Notes: generated from the letters alone by a model not told the origin. A stretch of 33,523 bases of DNA from Mesorhizobium sp. Root552 (GCF_001427285.1 NZ_LMFV01000015.1:1-33523), one strand, 5' to 3'; numbered from the stretch's first letter, positions 1 through 8,377 are shown. Made by a program: numbers and translations.

Positions 1-298
1 ATGGCCTTCTCACAGTTCGGCATCGAAAGCCTCTGCAACCTCATCGAAATCCACCGCAGCACAACGAAGTAGGTCTGCCGCGGCCCTCGCCGGATGAATA
101 CGGAGCCAGGAACCCTACCGGGTTCATGCACGCACACCCATTCCAGTCCATCTCGTCTGTCCAGCCGGGCAGACCTAACTCAGACAAAATGATCCCGGCT
201 TTTTGGGGCGATTTGGCCGGTCTCGATGCAAGTCGAGGCCGGCTTTTTACAAAACGACCTGCAGGCTTGGTGGCCTGGGCTATCCGAGTCCGCCCAAA
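1..298. other. left-edge stretch with no supported gene
   Basis: No convincing gene is visible. Short reading frames at the very edge could be the tail of a gene lying outside the window: a plus frame stops at 70-72 and a minus frame stops at 10-12. Neither can be recognised, and the minus one is closed by a stop codon about 34 codons upstream. The one clear signal is the hairpin at 216-248, described separately. Confidence 0.4.
216..248 (+). terminator. Rho-independent terminator-like hairpin
   Basis: An 11-bp stem (216-226 with 233-243, one G-T wobble) encloses a 6-nt loop and is followed directly by five T residues on the plus strand. It would end a plus-strand transcript entering from the left edge. 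On the minus strand the same stem lies downstream of the HAD phosphatase gene but lacks a clear T run, so it would be a weaker terminator there. Confidence 0.6.
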
Positions 299-961
299 TC
301 AGGCGATAGGAATGAGCGCAGCCAGCCGGCGCATGTCCTCAAACAGGATGCCGCCCGCACTGCGCAGGCCTTCGACATCGGTCATCGGATCGCCGTGATA
401 GGAAAAGACCCGCATGCCGGCGGCCACGCCGGCCTGTGTTCCGGGAACGCTGTCTTCGATGACGATGCAATCCTGAGGCTCGAAGCCCATCGTCTTAGCG
501 GCAAGCAGGAAGAGATCCGGAGCGGGCTTGCCGCGCTCCACCATCGAAGCGCTGAACAGCACGTCCTTGAAATGTGGCAGCAGGCCGGTTCGGCCGAGCG
601 TGAGATGCATCTTGTCGACGCGCGCGGACGATGCAACGCAATGCGCAAGACCGGCGCGTTCAACGGCATCGATAAAGTCGGTAACGTGGGGGATTGCCTC
701 GAGACCACCCGCGAACAAGCTTTGCAGTTCACGGTACCAGCGTTCGATCAGGTCGGCGCCAAGATCCACACCAACCGTTTCTATCAATTCGCTGCGCACC
801 GAAGACAGGCTGCGCCCGCTGAACCGGCGTCGGCATTGTTCGTAGGCTATGGGATAACCGGCGTCAGTGATCCACTCGGCCAGTCGGCGATTGGCCGGTC
901 CTTCGGTATCGACCAGCACCCCATCGCAGTCGAAGATGACGAGTTTGGGCGCCACGCTCAC
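299..961 (-). CDS. HAD superfamily hydrolase (phosphoglycolate phosphatase / beta-phosphoglucomutase-like)
   Basis: This 220-aa protein has the full haloacid dehalogenase set. [10 protein letters not shown] (residues 11-20) supplies the two catalytic Asp, a Ser at about 111 (VASSAR) is motif II, Lys145 sits in RGKPAPD, and VIEDS (about 167-171) is motif IV. The helical cap between motifs I and II marks subfamily IA. Such enzymes dephosphorylate small sugar phosphates or related metabolites in the cytosol, but the substrate cannot be read from sequence. The start is a GTG at 961-959 that overlaps the dut stop codon as GTGA, so the two genes are very likely co-transcribed and translationally coupled. 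No truncation is visible. Family certain; specific activity unknown. Confidence 0.9.
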   Translation of the reverse strand: MSVAPKLVIFDCDGVLVDTEGPANRRLAEWITDAGYPIAYEQCRRRFSGRSLSSVRSELIETVGVDLGADLIERWYRELQSLFAGGLEAIPHVTDFIDAVERAGLAHCVASSARVDKMHLTLGRTGLLPHFKDVLFSASMVERGKPAPDLFLLAAKTMGFEPQDCIVIEDSVPGTQAGVAAGMRVFSYHGDPMTDVEGLRSAGGILFEDMRRLAALIPIA

Positions 962-1443
962 GCCGTGCCTGTCGAGCCAAAGCCGCCGGAGCCGCGCGAC
1001 GTATCGCCTGCCAGCGGGCGCTCGTCGGCTGCAACCTGCACCACCGGTGCGAACACGATCTGGGCAACGCGCATGCCGCGAGTGACGGAGAAATCCTCGT
1101 CGCCGAGGTTGACGAGCAGCACGCTCACTTCGCCGCGGTAGTCACTGTCGATAGTCCCCGGCGTATTGAGACAGGTGATGCCATGCTTCAACGCCAGTCC
1201 GGAGCGGGGTCGGATCTGGCCTTCCATGCCTTGCGGTATTTCAAGAACCAGCCCGGTCGGCACCAATGCGCGCCTGCCCGGCAGGATTAGAATGGAGCGG
1301 TCGTCCGCGATCGCCGCGCGCAGGTCCATGCCGGCCGCGCCTGCACTTTCATATGCGGGAAGGGGCAGGCCTTCTCCATGCGGCAACCTGACGAAACCGA
1401 CGGTCGGACCGATGACGGAAGGCGAATGGCGGGTGGCGGACAT
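958..1443 (-). CDS. dut: deoxyuridine 5'-triphosphate nucleotidohydrolase (dUTPase)
   Basis: The 161-aa protein hydrolyses dUTP to dUMP and pyrophosphate, keeping uracil out of DNA and feeding dTMP synthesis. All five motifs of the trimeric dUTPase family are present in order: AGMDLRAAI near residue 37, a motif-2 region, [26 protein letters not shown] with the catalytic Asp, [12 protein letters not shown], and the glycine-rich C-terminal [10 protein letters not shown] that closes over the substrate. Length is normal for a homotrimeric bacterial enzyme. The gene overlaps the downstream HAD phosphatase by four bases. Its ATG is at 1443-1441, and 136 bp without a gene separate it from the Lrp regulator upstream. 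Confidence 0.97.
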   Translation of the reverse strand: MSATRHSPSVIGPTVGFVRLPHGEGLPLPAYESAGAAGMDLRAAIADDRSILILPGRRALVPTGLVLEIPQGMEGQIRPRSGLALKHGITCLNTPGTIDSDYRGEVSVLLVNLGDEDFSVTRGMRVAQIVFAPVVQVAADERPLAGDTSRGSGGFGSTGTA

Positions 1444-1579
1444 GGCGATGATCCTGTTGAGGCGCTGGCCTGAATGGTCAATCCCGGAGTACCGCGTAGA
1501 ACGACTTCTTCTCCAGGCGGTTCCGCTTACAGCACGGTGGCCGACGTGGCCAGAACAGATGTGCGCCGGAATGACAATC

Positions 1580-2047
1580 TCAACGTACTTCCACCGGGAT
1601 CACCGTCGTCTCCCTGATCTCCTCCATGACGAATGAGGCCGAGACATCCGAAAGCGGGACCTTGGCGATGAGGCGCTGATAGAGCCGATCGTAAGCCTTG
1701 ACGTCAGCGACCCGGGCGCGCAGCACATAGTCGAGGTCGCCAGACATGCGGTAAACGCCGGTGATTTCAGGGAAGCTGGTTACCGCGGAACGGAACTTCT
1801 GCAGCCAGTCCGGATCATGGTTGGTCGTTCTTACGAGAATAAAGACCGAAAGCCCGAGCCCGAGTTTGTCGGCATCGACCAGTGCGACACGTCCGGTGAC
1901 TACCCGGTCCTCCTCCAGTCGCTTGACCCTGCGCCAGCAAGCATTACGCGACAACGCCACGCGCTCGGACAATTGGTCCACCGACAAGGTGCCGTCGCGC
2001 TGCAGTTCAGCCAGGATTCCTCGGTCTATTTCATCCAAATCGATCAT
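1580..2047 (-). CDS. Lrp/AsnC family transcriptional regulator
   Basis: This 155-aa regulator has an N-terminal winged helix-turn-helix (about residues 5-60; [21 protein letters not shown] is the recognition region) followed by an AsnC/RAM ligand-binding domain ([18 protein letters not shown]). Members form dimers to octamers and respond to amino acids. The reading frame stays open far upstream, but homology to the family begins at [12 protein letters not shown], so I place the start at ATG 2047-2045; a GTG eight codons... upstream at 2068-2066 is an alternative. It is divergent from the DUF6356 / glutamine amidotransferase pair, 111 bp away. Its ligand and targets are unknown, though autoregulation through the shared intergenic region would be typical. 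Confidence 0.9.
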   Translation of the reverse strand: MIDLDEIDRGILAELQRDGTLSVDQLSERVALSRNACWRRVKRLEEDRVVTGRVALVDADKLGLGLSVFILVRTTNHDPDWLQKFRSAVTSFPEITGVYRMSGDLDYVLRARVADVKAYDRLYQRLIAKVPLSDVSASFVMEEIRETTVIPVEVR

Positions 2048-2058
2048 TTGTTGGGATG

Positions 2059-2092
2059 TTTGTCTCACAATATTGGTAAACTCAAGGACAAA
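2059..2092. promoter_or_regulatory. possible operator dyad between Lrp gene and DUF6356 gene
   Basis: The six-base arms TTTGTC (2059-2064) and GACAAA (2087-2092) are exact inverted repeats around an AT-rich centre, lying just upstream of the Lrp start. Lrp/AsnC proteins commonly bind such degenerate AT-rich dyads near their own gene. This is inference from position and symmetry only, and a six-base match can occur by chance. Confidence 0.25.
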
Positions 2093-2158
2093 ATGGGACA
2101 CGCCGTCGAACTTGCCGTGCGACCCTGCAACAATCGACCGAGCCGCAGGAGGACCGCC

Positions 2159-2416
2159 ATGCAGATCCAAGTCACCAAGATGTTCATCGATCATCCGGCA
2201 TCGGTCGGAGAGACCTATTTTGGCCACATGGCCTTTGCCGCTTGGTTTTCCTCGCGGCTGTTCATGGCTGCCTGTGCAGCCGTCATTCACGCTTTCTTGC
2301 CGTTTTTGTTCGAAACTACGGCCAGCCGGATTATCCGTGAACTTTACGACCGGACGCATAATCGCGGCGGACATGCGGCTCCAGATGATCGCGCGATGTT
2401 CGGGGACCGCACTTAG
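2159..2416 (+). CDS. DUF6356 family small protein
   Basis: This 85-aa protein starts at ATG 2159 with a strong Shine-Dalgarno (GGAGG at 2149-2153 region). The sequence FIDHPASVGETYFGHMAFAAWFSSRL followed by a hydrophobic segment (about residues 27-50, ending AAVIHAFLPFLFE) and a polar, basic tail matches the DUF6356 family, whose members I know from alphaproteobacteria. The hydrophobic stretch suggests a short membrane segment or amphipathic helix. Function is unknown. It ends 13 bp before the class II glutamine amidotransferase gene, so the two probably form a bicistron divergent from the Lrp regulator. Family membership is from recognition of the motif, not from a search. Confidence 0.8.
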   Translation: MQIQVTKMFIDHPASVGETYFGHMAFAAWFSSRLFMAACAAVIHAFLPFLFETTASRIIRELYDRTHNRGGHAAPDDRAMFGDRT

Positions 2417-2429
2417 GAGCGAACAGGGC

Positions 2430-3224
2430 ATGTGTCGTTGGGCTGCCTATATCGGCGATCCGGTCTTCCTCGAGGACATCGTCTCGGCACCCTGCCACTC
2501 GCTCATCGCCCAGAGCCATTGCGCCCATGAAGCGAAGACCGCGACCAACGCCGACGGCTTCGGCCTTGCCTGGTATGGCGAGCGCCCGGAGCCCGGCTTC
2601 TTCCGCGATATCCTGCCTGCCTGGTCCGATCCCAACCTGAAAAGCCTGTGCCGGCAGATCAGGTCCAGCTTGTTTCTAGCCCACGTACGCGCTTCGACCG
2701 GCGGAGCGACCAGCCGGGTCAACTGTCACCCGTTCATCAATGGCCGCTGGTCGTTCATGCACAACGGCCAGATTGGCAATTTCGACAAAATTCGCCGCAA
2801 ACTCGAAGCTCGCCTCGGCGACCGCCTCTACGACCAGATCGAAGGCACCACCGATTCCGAACTGTTCTTCCTGCTGATGGTCGAAAACGGACTGGCTAGC
2901 GATCCGTTCGGCGCGGCAACACGCGCCGCAGCCTGTGTGATCTCGACCCAGCGCGCCTGCGGCGTGGAAGCCAATCTCAAGCTGACCGCGGCCTTTGCCG
3001 ACGGCGAGGTGCTCCATGCCGTGCGCTATACGACCCACGGCAATGCTCCCACGCTGTATACCCGCAGCCTGGGCAGCGGCCGCTGCGTGGTTTCGGAGCC
3101 TTTCGACCGCGACGGCAGCGGCTGGCAGTCGGTGCCTCCTTCCAGCTATGTCGCTGTCAGCCGCGAGGGCATCGCCATCCATCCATTCGCGCCGGAAAAG
3201 GCGGAACTTGCGCTGACGGCCTGA
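2430..3224 (+). CDS. class II glutamine amidotransferase (YafJ/EgtC-like)
   Basis: This 264-aa protein starts with Met-Cys, so Cys2 would be the N-terminal nucleophile once Met1 is removed, as in Ntn-hydrolase amidotransferases. Further signature pieces are NADGFGLAWYG, HVRASTGG, NCHPFINGRWSFMHNGQIGNF and GTTDSE, which form the glutamine pocket. No synthase domain is attached, so it resembles stand-alone YafJ/EgtC-type proteins whose acceptor substrate is often unknown. The start is fixed by the conserved MCRW and by an AGGAG ribosome binding site at about 2415-2419; the open frame continues upstream but lacks homology. It follows the DUF6356 gene closely. Family confident, reaction beyond glutamine hydrolysis unknown. 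Confidence 0.9.
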   Translation: MCRWAAYIGDPVFLEDIVSAPCHSLIAQSHCAHEAKTATNADGFGLAWYGERPEPGFFRDILPAWSDPNLKSLCRQIRSSLFLAHVRASTGGATSRVNCHPFINGRWSFMHNGQIGNFDKIRRKLEARLGDRLYDQIEGTTDSELFFLLMVENGLASDPFGAATRAAACVISTQRACGVEANLKLTAAFADGEVLHAVRYTTHGNAPTLYTRSLGSGRCVVSEPFDRDGSGWQSVPPSSYVAVSREGIAIHPFAPEKAELALTA

Positions 3225-3292
3225 ATGGCATTTCCGTTCGACAGTTTCTTTCCCTGCTGGTAGAAGCCCGCCACCTAAAGGGATTTCAGAAA

Positions 3293-4882
3293 TTGGCCGA
3301 GACAATCGAACAGGCGGTCGCGCGCCGCCGTACCTTTGCGATCATCGCGCACCCGGATGCTGGCAAGACGACGCTGACCGAAAAGCTGCTGCTTTTCGGC
3401 GGTGCGATCCAGCTTGCCGGCGAGGTCAAGGCCAAGAAGGATCGCATCCAGACCCGCTCGGACTGGATGAAGATCGAGCGCGAGCGCGGTATTTCGGTCG
3501 TCACCTCGGTCATGACCTTCGAGTATGGCGACAACGTCTTCAACCTGCTCGACACGCCCGGCCACGAAGATTTCGCTGACGATACCTATCGCACTTTGTC
3601 TGCCGTCGATTCCGCCGTCATGGTCATCGATGCCGCCAAGGGTATCGAGCCGCGCACGCTGAAACTGTTCGAGGTCTGCCGCCTGCGCGATATTCCCATC
3701 GTCACCTTCGTCAACAAAATGGACCGCGAGGCACGCGACACATTCGAAATCCTCGATGAGATCGAACAGAAGCTGGCGCTCGATACCGCACCGGTCACAT
3801 GGCCGATCGGGCAAGGCAAGACCTTTGCCGGCACCTACCATCTCGCCGAAAATGCCGTTCGCCGCCATGACGAGGAAAAGGACCGCATGGCGGTCCATGG
3901 CCCGGATTCCAACCGCGCGGCCGGTCTTCTGCCCGAGAACGATCGTCCAGCCTTCATCGAAGAACTGGAACTGGCCCGCGAAGCCTGCCGCCCCTTCAAT
4001 CTTGAAGCTTTTCGCCAAGGCCATTTGACGCCGGTTTTCTTCGGCTCGGCCTTGCGCAATTTCGGCGTACGGGACCTGATCGAGGCGCTGGGCAATTGGG
4101 CGCCGCCGCCACGCGCGCAGGAAGCGGACACCCGCAAGGTCGAGGCGACCGAAGACAAGATGACCTCCTTCGTCTTCAAGATTCAGGCCAACATGGACCC
4201 CAACCATCGCGACCGAATCGCGTTCGTGCGGGTTTGCTCCGGCACGCTGGAGAGAGGCATGAAGGCCAAGCTGGTGCGCACCGGCAAGCCGATGAGCCTT
4301 TCAGCGCCGCAGTTCTTCTTCGCCCGCTCGCGTATCACCGCTGATGAGGCTTACGCCGGCGATGTCGTCGGAATCCCCAACCACGGCACGCTGCGCATTG
4401 GCGATACTCTCACCGAAGGCGAGGAAATCCTGTTCCGCGGCGTGCCCAATTTCGCACCGGAAATCCTGCGCCGCGTCAGGCTGGGCGATGCAATGAAGGC
4501 AAAGAAGCTCAAGGAAGCGCTGCACCAGATGGCCGAAGAAGGCGTCGTGCAACTGTTCTCGCCAGAGGACGGATCGCCGGCGATCGTCGGCGTGGTAGGC
4601 GCCCTCCAGCTCGATGTGCTGAAGGAGCGGCTGAATATCGAATACTCGCTACCGGTCGACTTCGAGATGTCGCGCTTTTCGGTCTGCCGCTGGATAGCCG
4701 CGGACGAACGCACCGAACTCACGCGCTTCATAGAGGCGCATCGCGGCGACATCGCCCGCGACCTTGACAACGACCCCGTGTTCCTGGCGCAGCATGAATT
4801 CTCGCTAAACTACGAGGCCGAGCGCTGGAAGGCGATCCGCTTTACTGCGGTCAAGGACTATCAGGTGCGCGACGCCGCCTGA
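3293..4882 (+). CDS. prfC: peptide chain release factor 3 (RF3)
   Basis: The 529-aa translational GTPase recycles RF1/RF2 from the ribosome after termination. GTPase motifs are clear: AHPDAGKTT (G1, about residue 20), the switch I region ending ERERGISV, DTPGHEDF (G3) and NKMD (G4). The long central and C-terminal part (KIQANMDPNHRDRIAFVRVCSG; VGVVGALQLDVL) is typical of RF3 and not of EF-G, as is the full length near 530 aa. The start appears to be TTG at 3293, preceded by AAAGGGA; no ATG lies upstream of the conserved N-terminus. It runs against the inferred replication direction and converges on the GST gene with a 4-bp gap. Confidence 0.95.
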   Translation: MAETIEQAVARRRTFAIIAHPDAGKTTLTEKLLLFGGAIQLAGEVKAKKDRIQTRSDWMKIERERGISVVTSVMTFEYGDNVFNLLDTPGHEDFADDTYRTLSAVDSAVMVIDAAKGIEPRTLKLFEVCRLRDIPIVTFVNKMDREARDTFEILDEIEQKLALDTAPVTWPIGQGKTFAGTYHLAENAVRRHDEEKDRMAVHGPDSNRAAGLLPENDRPAFIEELELAREACRPFNLEAFRQGHLTPVFFGSALRNFGVRDLIEALGNWAPPPRAQEADTRKVEATEDKMTSFVFKIQANMDPNHRDRIAFVRVCSGTLERGMKAKLVRTGKPMSLSAPQFFFARSRITADEAYAGDVVGIPNHGTLRIGDTLTEGEEILFRGVPNFAPEILRRVRLGDAMKAKKLKEALHQMAEEGVVQLFSPEDGSPAIVGVVGALQLDVLKERLNIEYSLPVDFEMSRFSVCRWIAADERTELTRFIEAHRGDIARDLDNDPVFLAQHEFSLNYEAERWKAIRFTAVKDYQVRDAA

Positions 4883-4886
4883 AGTC

Positions 4887-5513
4887 TCAGGTCGGTGGAA
4901 TGAACGGCTGCATGATGGTTTGGAAGACCGGCATGGCCTCGAGCTTTTCGGAATGGGCAGCCAGCGCCGGGTAGTCGGCGATCGCAATCAGGCCGGGATG
5001 CGCCTCAGCCAACGAGCGCAATACTGCGACAACGGCAATGTCGGCGTGGCCGATCCTGTCTCCGAACCAATAGGCGCTGCCCCGGCTGGCGCGATCTGCT
5101 TCCAGCACCGCAAGCACGCCGGAAATCTGCCCCCGGCAGCGCTCGACCCAGACTTGCGACACTTCAGTGTGCAGGCGTTTTTCGTAAAAAAGGCTGACGA
5201 CCTTGTCGGCCATGCCGGTAGCAAGCGCCGTGACCTTGAGCGCCTGATGCCGGGCCGGCTCTGTTCTCGGAAACATTGCCTGCTCCGGCGGTACAAGGCT
5301 GTCGATGTAGTCGAGCATCAAATGGCTTTCGATCAGCACTTCGCCATCGTCGAGCACCAGTGCCGGCACCCGCACGAGCGGATTGTACTCACGTATTTTG
5401 TCCGTATCGCCGAACACGCCCCATGGCCGATGTTCGAAAGGGATACCGTAAAGGGTCAGCGCGATACCGACACGGCGGACAAAAGGTGAATCATACTGAC
5501 CGATCAGGATCAT
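4887..5513 (-). CDS. glutathione S-transferase family protein
   Basis: The 208-aa protein has an N-terminal thioredoxin-like GST domain (MILIGQYDSPFVRRVGIAL, with a Ser-Pro-Phe active-site region, and the glutathione-binding element VPALVLDDGEVLIES around residues 50-65) and an all-helical C-terminal domain (HADIAVVAVL is the typical N-capping region). Members conjugate or transfer glutathione in the cytosol; the substrate is not predictable. The open frame extends 22 codons upstream, but the MILIGQYDS start at ATG 5513-5511 with GGAAG just before it fits the family. It converges with prfC. The cluster upstream (XRE/Smr/MltA/Tim44) is on the same strand, about 100 bp away. Confidence 0.9.
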   Translation of the reverse strand: MILIGQYDSPFVRRVGIALTLYGIPFEHRPWGVFGDTDKIREYNPLVRVPALVLDDGEVLIESHLMLDYIDSLVPPEQAMFPRTEPARHQALKVTALATGMADKVVSLFYEKRLHTEVSQVWVERCRGQISGVLAVLEADRASRGSAYWFGDRIGHADIAVVAVLRSLAEAHPGLIAIADYPALAAHSEKLEAMPVFQTIMQPFIPPT

Positions 5514-5611
5514 GGCTTTGCTTCCAGAAAACCGGAGGAGACAGGAGGTGAGATTGGCCAGTCGGAGACCTTTCAGCAAGTCCCGTCACGACCCCTCCTG
5601 ACGACAAGGCG

Positions 5612-5992
5612 TCAGGAACCGGCGCGCTTGGCGCGTTCGAGCATCTGCCGGACCGATGCGGTGATATGACGGATTTCAGCCTCGTCCAGCCTGTCAATGC
5701 CCTCCGCCAAAAGGTTGGCGAGTTCGGTGGCGGCGGGAGACAGGCCCGATGTATCGAGCTTGACCCGTGGTCGCGATGTTTCGGCGAGGCGCTGGAACTC
5801 CTCGGCCTCGTCCCAGATGATGTTGAAGTAGCCGATGATCTTCTGGAGCAGCGTCCAGCTCGGCACACCTCTTCGCCCGTGTTCAAGCGCGGAGAGATAG
5901 GCCGCGCTCACGCCAATGGCGGCAGCCATGTCTTTCTGGCTTGCACCGCGTTCCTGCCGCATCTGGCGGATTTTTTCACCCAGCGGCGTCAT
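5612..5992 (-). CDS. XRE-family helix-turn-helix regulator
   Basis: This 126-aa protein has an N-terminal Cro/C1-type HTH (about residues 6-60: LGEKIRQMRQERGASQKDMAAAIGVSAAYLSALEHGRRG) and a C-terminal helical tail (LAEGIDRLDEAEIRHITASVRQML) that probably mediates dimerisation. The start codon overlaps the stop of the upstream Smr gene as ATGA, placing it last in the Tim44-mltA-Smr-XRE transcription unit. What it regulates cannot be told from sequence. The stop codon lies inside a 7-bp hairpin (5597-5603 with 5610-5616) that might help end the transcript, although no T run follows. Confidence 0.9.
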   Translation of the reverse strand: MTPLGEKIRQMRQERGASQKDMAAAIGVSAAYLSALEHGRRGVPSWTLLQKIIGYFNIIWDEAEEFQRLAETSRPRVKLDTSGLSPAATELANLLAEGIDRLDEAEIRHITASVRQMLERAKRAGS

Positions 5993-6516
5993 GAGCGGAC
6001 CCGGCGCAGGCGGACATAAAGTGCGCCTGATCCACCATGATGACGCGCGGCGTGGTCATGGCTGGACACAAGATGCCGGAACGCCGGTGTCGACAACCAA
6101 GCTGGAACGGAACGGCGCAAGACGCCGTCGCCACCGGAGGACGAACCCTTGCCGGTAATGATCAGCACGTAGCGTATGCCGCCGGCGTGAGCGCGGTGCA
6201 GAAAGGAATAGAGCAGCGAGTATGCTTCCTCTTGCGTCATGCCATGCAGGTCCACCCTGCCTTCGATGGGTAGGCGTCCTTTGGACAGCTTGTCCAAAGT
6301 GGGTTCGTCCAGATGACGCGGCGACGGTTGTGACTTGGGCTTGGCGATGACGGGAAGCGGGGCGGGCGGCGCAGGCGCCGGCGTCGGTTGCGGCGGGACT
6401 TCGGCAACGGGAAGCTCGACTGCTATCTTGCCCTTCAGAGGCGTGGCGCTGCGGGCAACCAGGCTCCATAGCACCCGATCCTCCGCGCTCAGATTTTTCT
6501 CCACGCGCCGGGTCAT
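5989..6516 (-). CDS. Smr/MutS2 C-terminal domain protein
   Basis: The 175-aa protein has a Pro/Ala-rich linker (about residues 35-62) followed by an Smr domain (about 85-175) with the hallmark DLHGMT and TGKG motifs. Smr domains are small nuclease-type folds found at the end of MutS2 and as stand-alone proteins, linked to nucleic-acid or ribosome-rescue cleavage in other bacteria. Here no MutS part is present, so this is a stand-alone form. It overlaps mltA upstream and the XRE gene downstream, both by four bases, indicating translational coupling. The association with a murein hydrolase gene is seen in many Rhizobiales, but a functional link is not established. Confidence 0.92.
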   Translation of the reverse strand: MTRRVEKNLSAEDRVLWSLVARSATPLKGKIAVELPVAEVPPQPTPAPAPPAPLPVIAKPKSQPSPRHLDEPTLDKLSKGRLPIEGRVDLHGMTQEEAYSLLYSFLHRAHAGGIRYVLIITGKGSSSGGDGVLRRSVPAWLSTPAFRHLVSSHDHAARHHGGSGALYVRLRRVRS

Positions 6517-7655
6517 CGATTCGCATCCGAAACTGTATTTTCGATGCCAAGCAGCACGCGCGCAAGCTTGCGCGGAACGAGTGCAAAGAAATCGGCGTCG
6601 TGGCGCACCACGCCGGCGACCTCGCCCGCCGCATCGCCCGAGCCTGCAAAAAGATCACCGCGCGCCGGGCCCGTAATCGCGGACCCGGTGTCTTGCGCAA
6701 TCATCAGACGACGAAACGGCCGACCCTCAAAGGCGGTCAATGCCGGTGCATCGACGAAAAACGGTGTGCCGAATGTGTGCAGCAAGCGATCGACGGCGAT
6801 AGAGCGGCCAGCCGTCAACGGCACCTTGGCGGCCGCTATCGGCCCGAGGGCCGGGTCGCTTGCATCGACCTGCTTGAAGAATATGTAGGAGCGGTTGCGC
6901 CAGAGGATTTCCTCGATGCGTTGCGGATGGCGTTTGAACCAGGCGCGGATCGATTGCATGGTGACGTCTTGCAAAGGAATTTCGCCGAGGTCGGCCAAAG
7001 CCTTGCCGGGCCCGGAAAACCTTTGCCCCGACTTTGCGGCATAAGTCACGCGCATCAGGCTGCCGTCGGTCATCGTCAGGCGGGCCGCTCCCTGCACATG
7101 AATAAAGAAGGCATCGACCCTGTCGGCGAGCCAGGCAATCTCCAGACCGTTACCAGCAAGCGCGCCGCTCTCGATTTCGCGGCGGTCGAAATATTCGACC
7201 GGGCCTTCGGATGTCGCACGGGCAAAGGCAAGATAGGGATCCATACCGGTCGGACGGTTGGCATCATCGATATCGACAAGATCAAAGGGACGGGAGAGAA
7301 GCGGCACCGAAAACCGCTCGGTGCGAACCGCCGAGGCTTCTACCTCAGGCTCGTAGAACCCCGTCACAACGCCACGATTGCCAGTCTCAGGAACTACGTA
7401 CAACGGAATGAAATGACGTTCGAAAAACGACTTGGCTTCAGCTCGATTGGCCGGCGCTACGGCTCGCGCCTCGGCATAAGCTTCCGCAAATGACGCGCAA
7501 TCGATGCCGAGCGCCCCGGTACGGTAAGGCTTGACCAGAACATGGTCGGCGCTGCGGCGAAAAGCGTGGAAAGCGGCAAGCAGGTCGTCGTCCTGCCATC
7601 CCGGCAGTTCGTCAAAGCGGCGTTCCGCAAAGGGGAACGGTTGAGACACGGGCAC
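6513..7655 (-). CDS. mltA: membrane-bound lytic murein transglycosylase A (MltA)
   Basis: This 380-aa lytic transglycosylase would cleave the MurNAc-GlcNAc bond of peptidoglycan to give 1,6-anhydro ends. The MltA domain contains the family motif GFYEPEVEAS (about 99-108) and the segment DPYLAFARA; the C-terminal 3D domain carries IAQDTGSAITG and RGDLFAGSG with the conserved Asp residues. The start I see is GTG at 7655-7653, 14 bp after the Tim44-like gene. No signal peptide or lipobox follows this start, although the enzyme should act in the periplasm. The frame is open upstream, so either export occurs another way or the true start is further upstream and overlaps the Tim44-like gene. Confidence 0.93.
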   Translation of the reverse strand: MPVSQPFPFAERRFDELPGWQDDDLLAAFHAFRRSADHVLVKPYRTGALGIDCASFAEAYAEARAVAPANRAEAKSFFERHFIPLYVVPETGNRGVVTGFYEPEVEASAVRTERFSVPLLSRPFDLVDIDDANRPTGMDPYLAFARATSEGPVEYFDRREIESGALAGNGLEIAWLADRVDAFFIHVQGAARLTMTDGSLMRVTYAAKSGQRFSGPGKALADLGEIPLQDVTMQSIRAWFKRHPQRIEEILWRNRSYIFFKQVDASDPALGPIAAAKVPLTAGRSIAVDRLLHTFGTPFFVDAPALTAFEGRPFRRLMIAQDTGSAITGPARGDLFAGSGDAAGEVAGVVRHDADFFALVPRKLARVLLGIENTVSDANR

Positions 7656-7669
7656 CCGCCGCCTTGGCT

Positions 7670-8377
7670 TCAGTCTTCTTCTTCGGTAGCGACAAGCTTC
7701 CAGTTCGGATCACGCGAGCGCGTATCGCGGGCAAAGGTCCAGACATCCTTGACCTCCGCCACGGTTTCTGGATCGCCATCGATAACGGCGCCGGCCTTGT
7801 CGCGTGTCGCCGAGATCAGCTCGCTGACGATGCGCAGCGTGATATGGGCTTCCGAACCTTTCATTTCTGCCGATACGATGTCTGCCTTGTCGATACCGAC
7901 GAAGGACGACTGGATCTTTTCCGACTTGGCCTCGCGCTCCGAGATCGCCGCTACGAACCCGTCGAAGACCTCGCGCGACAACAGGTTCTTCAAGGTTTTC
8001 CTGTCACCGTCGGCATAGGCCATGACGATCATCTCGTAGGCCATCTTCGCACCATCGACGAAGCCCTTCGGCTCGAAGCTGGCGTCGTTGTCCTTGATGG
8101 CGCGCAGGCCCTTGTTCAAATCGGTGTCGGGCTTGGCGAACGCATCGATGTCGGCATAGGCATCTGCAGCGGGCTCGCCGGGCGCTCGCTTGCGCGGCAA
8201 TGCCACAACGTTATCGGATGCCTCGGCATCGTCCTTCGCAGGCTTGCGGGATGCGGAATAGGGATCGAACGGCGGCCGCTCACTGCCGGTACGCCGACCG
8301 AGCACGTTGCGCAGCTGGAAGAAGATCACCACTGCCGCAACGAGGAAGAAGATCGTGCCGAAGTCGAAGAATTCCAT
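7670..8377 (-). CDS. Tim44-like (TimA-type) domain protein, membrane anchored
   Basis: The 235-aa protein opens with a single transmembrane segment (about residues 4-20, FGTIFFLVAAVVIFFQL), then RNVLGRRTGSERPPFDP, a sequence typical of alphaproteobacterial Tim44-domain proteins. A charged linker follows, then the Tim44-like domain (from about residue 85). Its mitochondrial relative tethers import motors to the inner membrane; the bacterial role is unclear. I chose ATG 8377 because the anchor begins there; TTG at 8392 is an alternative. It is the first gene of a Tim44-mltA-Smr-XRE run and is divergent from fxsA and close to secB, a conserved arrangement suggesting a cell-envelope or protein-export theme. 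Confidence 0.9.
   Translation of the reverse strand: MEFFDFGTIFFLVAAVVIFFQLRNVLGRRTGSERPPFDPYSASRKPAKDDAEASDNVVALPRKRAPGEPAADAYADIDAFAKPDTDLNKGLRAIKDNDASFEPKGFVDGAKMAYEMIVMAYADGDRKTLKNLLSREVFDGFVAAISEREAKSEKIQSSFVGIDKADIVSAEMKGSEAHITLRIVSELISATRDKAGAVIDGDPETVAEVKDVWTFARDTRSRDPNWKLVATEEED

Noticed and set aside
1..72. Plus-strand frame from ATG at 1 to TAG at 72
   Set aside because: Too short, no ribosome binding site can be seen, and the start coincides with the window edge; no recognisable family.
10..113. Short minus-strand frame at the left edge with coding-like composition (ends ...DEVAEAFDAEL)
   Set aside because: It is only about 34 codons, has an in-frame stop just upstream and no start codon; it may be a remnant or chance, so I did not call a gene.
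203..1141. Long plus-strand open frame of 312 aa
   Set aside because: It runs antisense to the HAD phosphatase and dut genes, whose motifs are unmistakable; GC-rich DNA gives such shadow frames.
3275..4207. 310-aa minus-strand open frame
   Set aside because: Antisense to prfC, whose GTPase motifs fix the coding strand.
5597..5616. CCTGACG/CGTCAGG hairpin at the end of the XRE gene as a terminator
   Set aside because: The stem is real but no T run follows on the minus strand; kept only as a remark in the gene entry.
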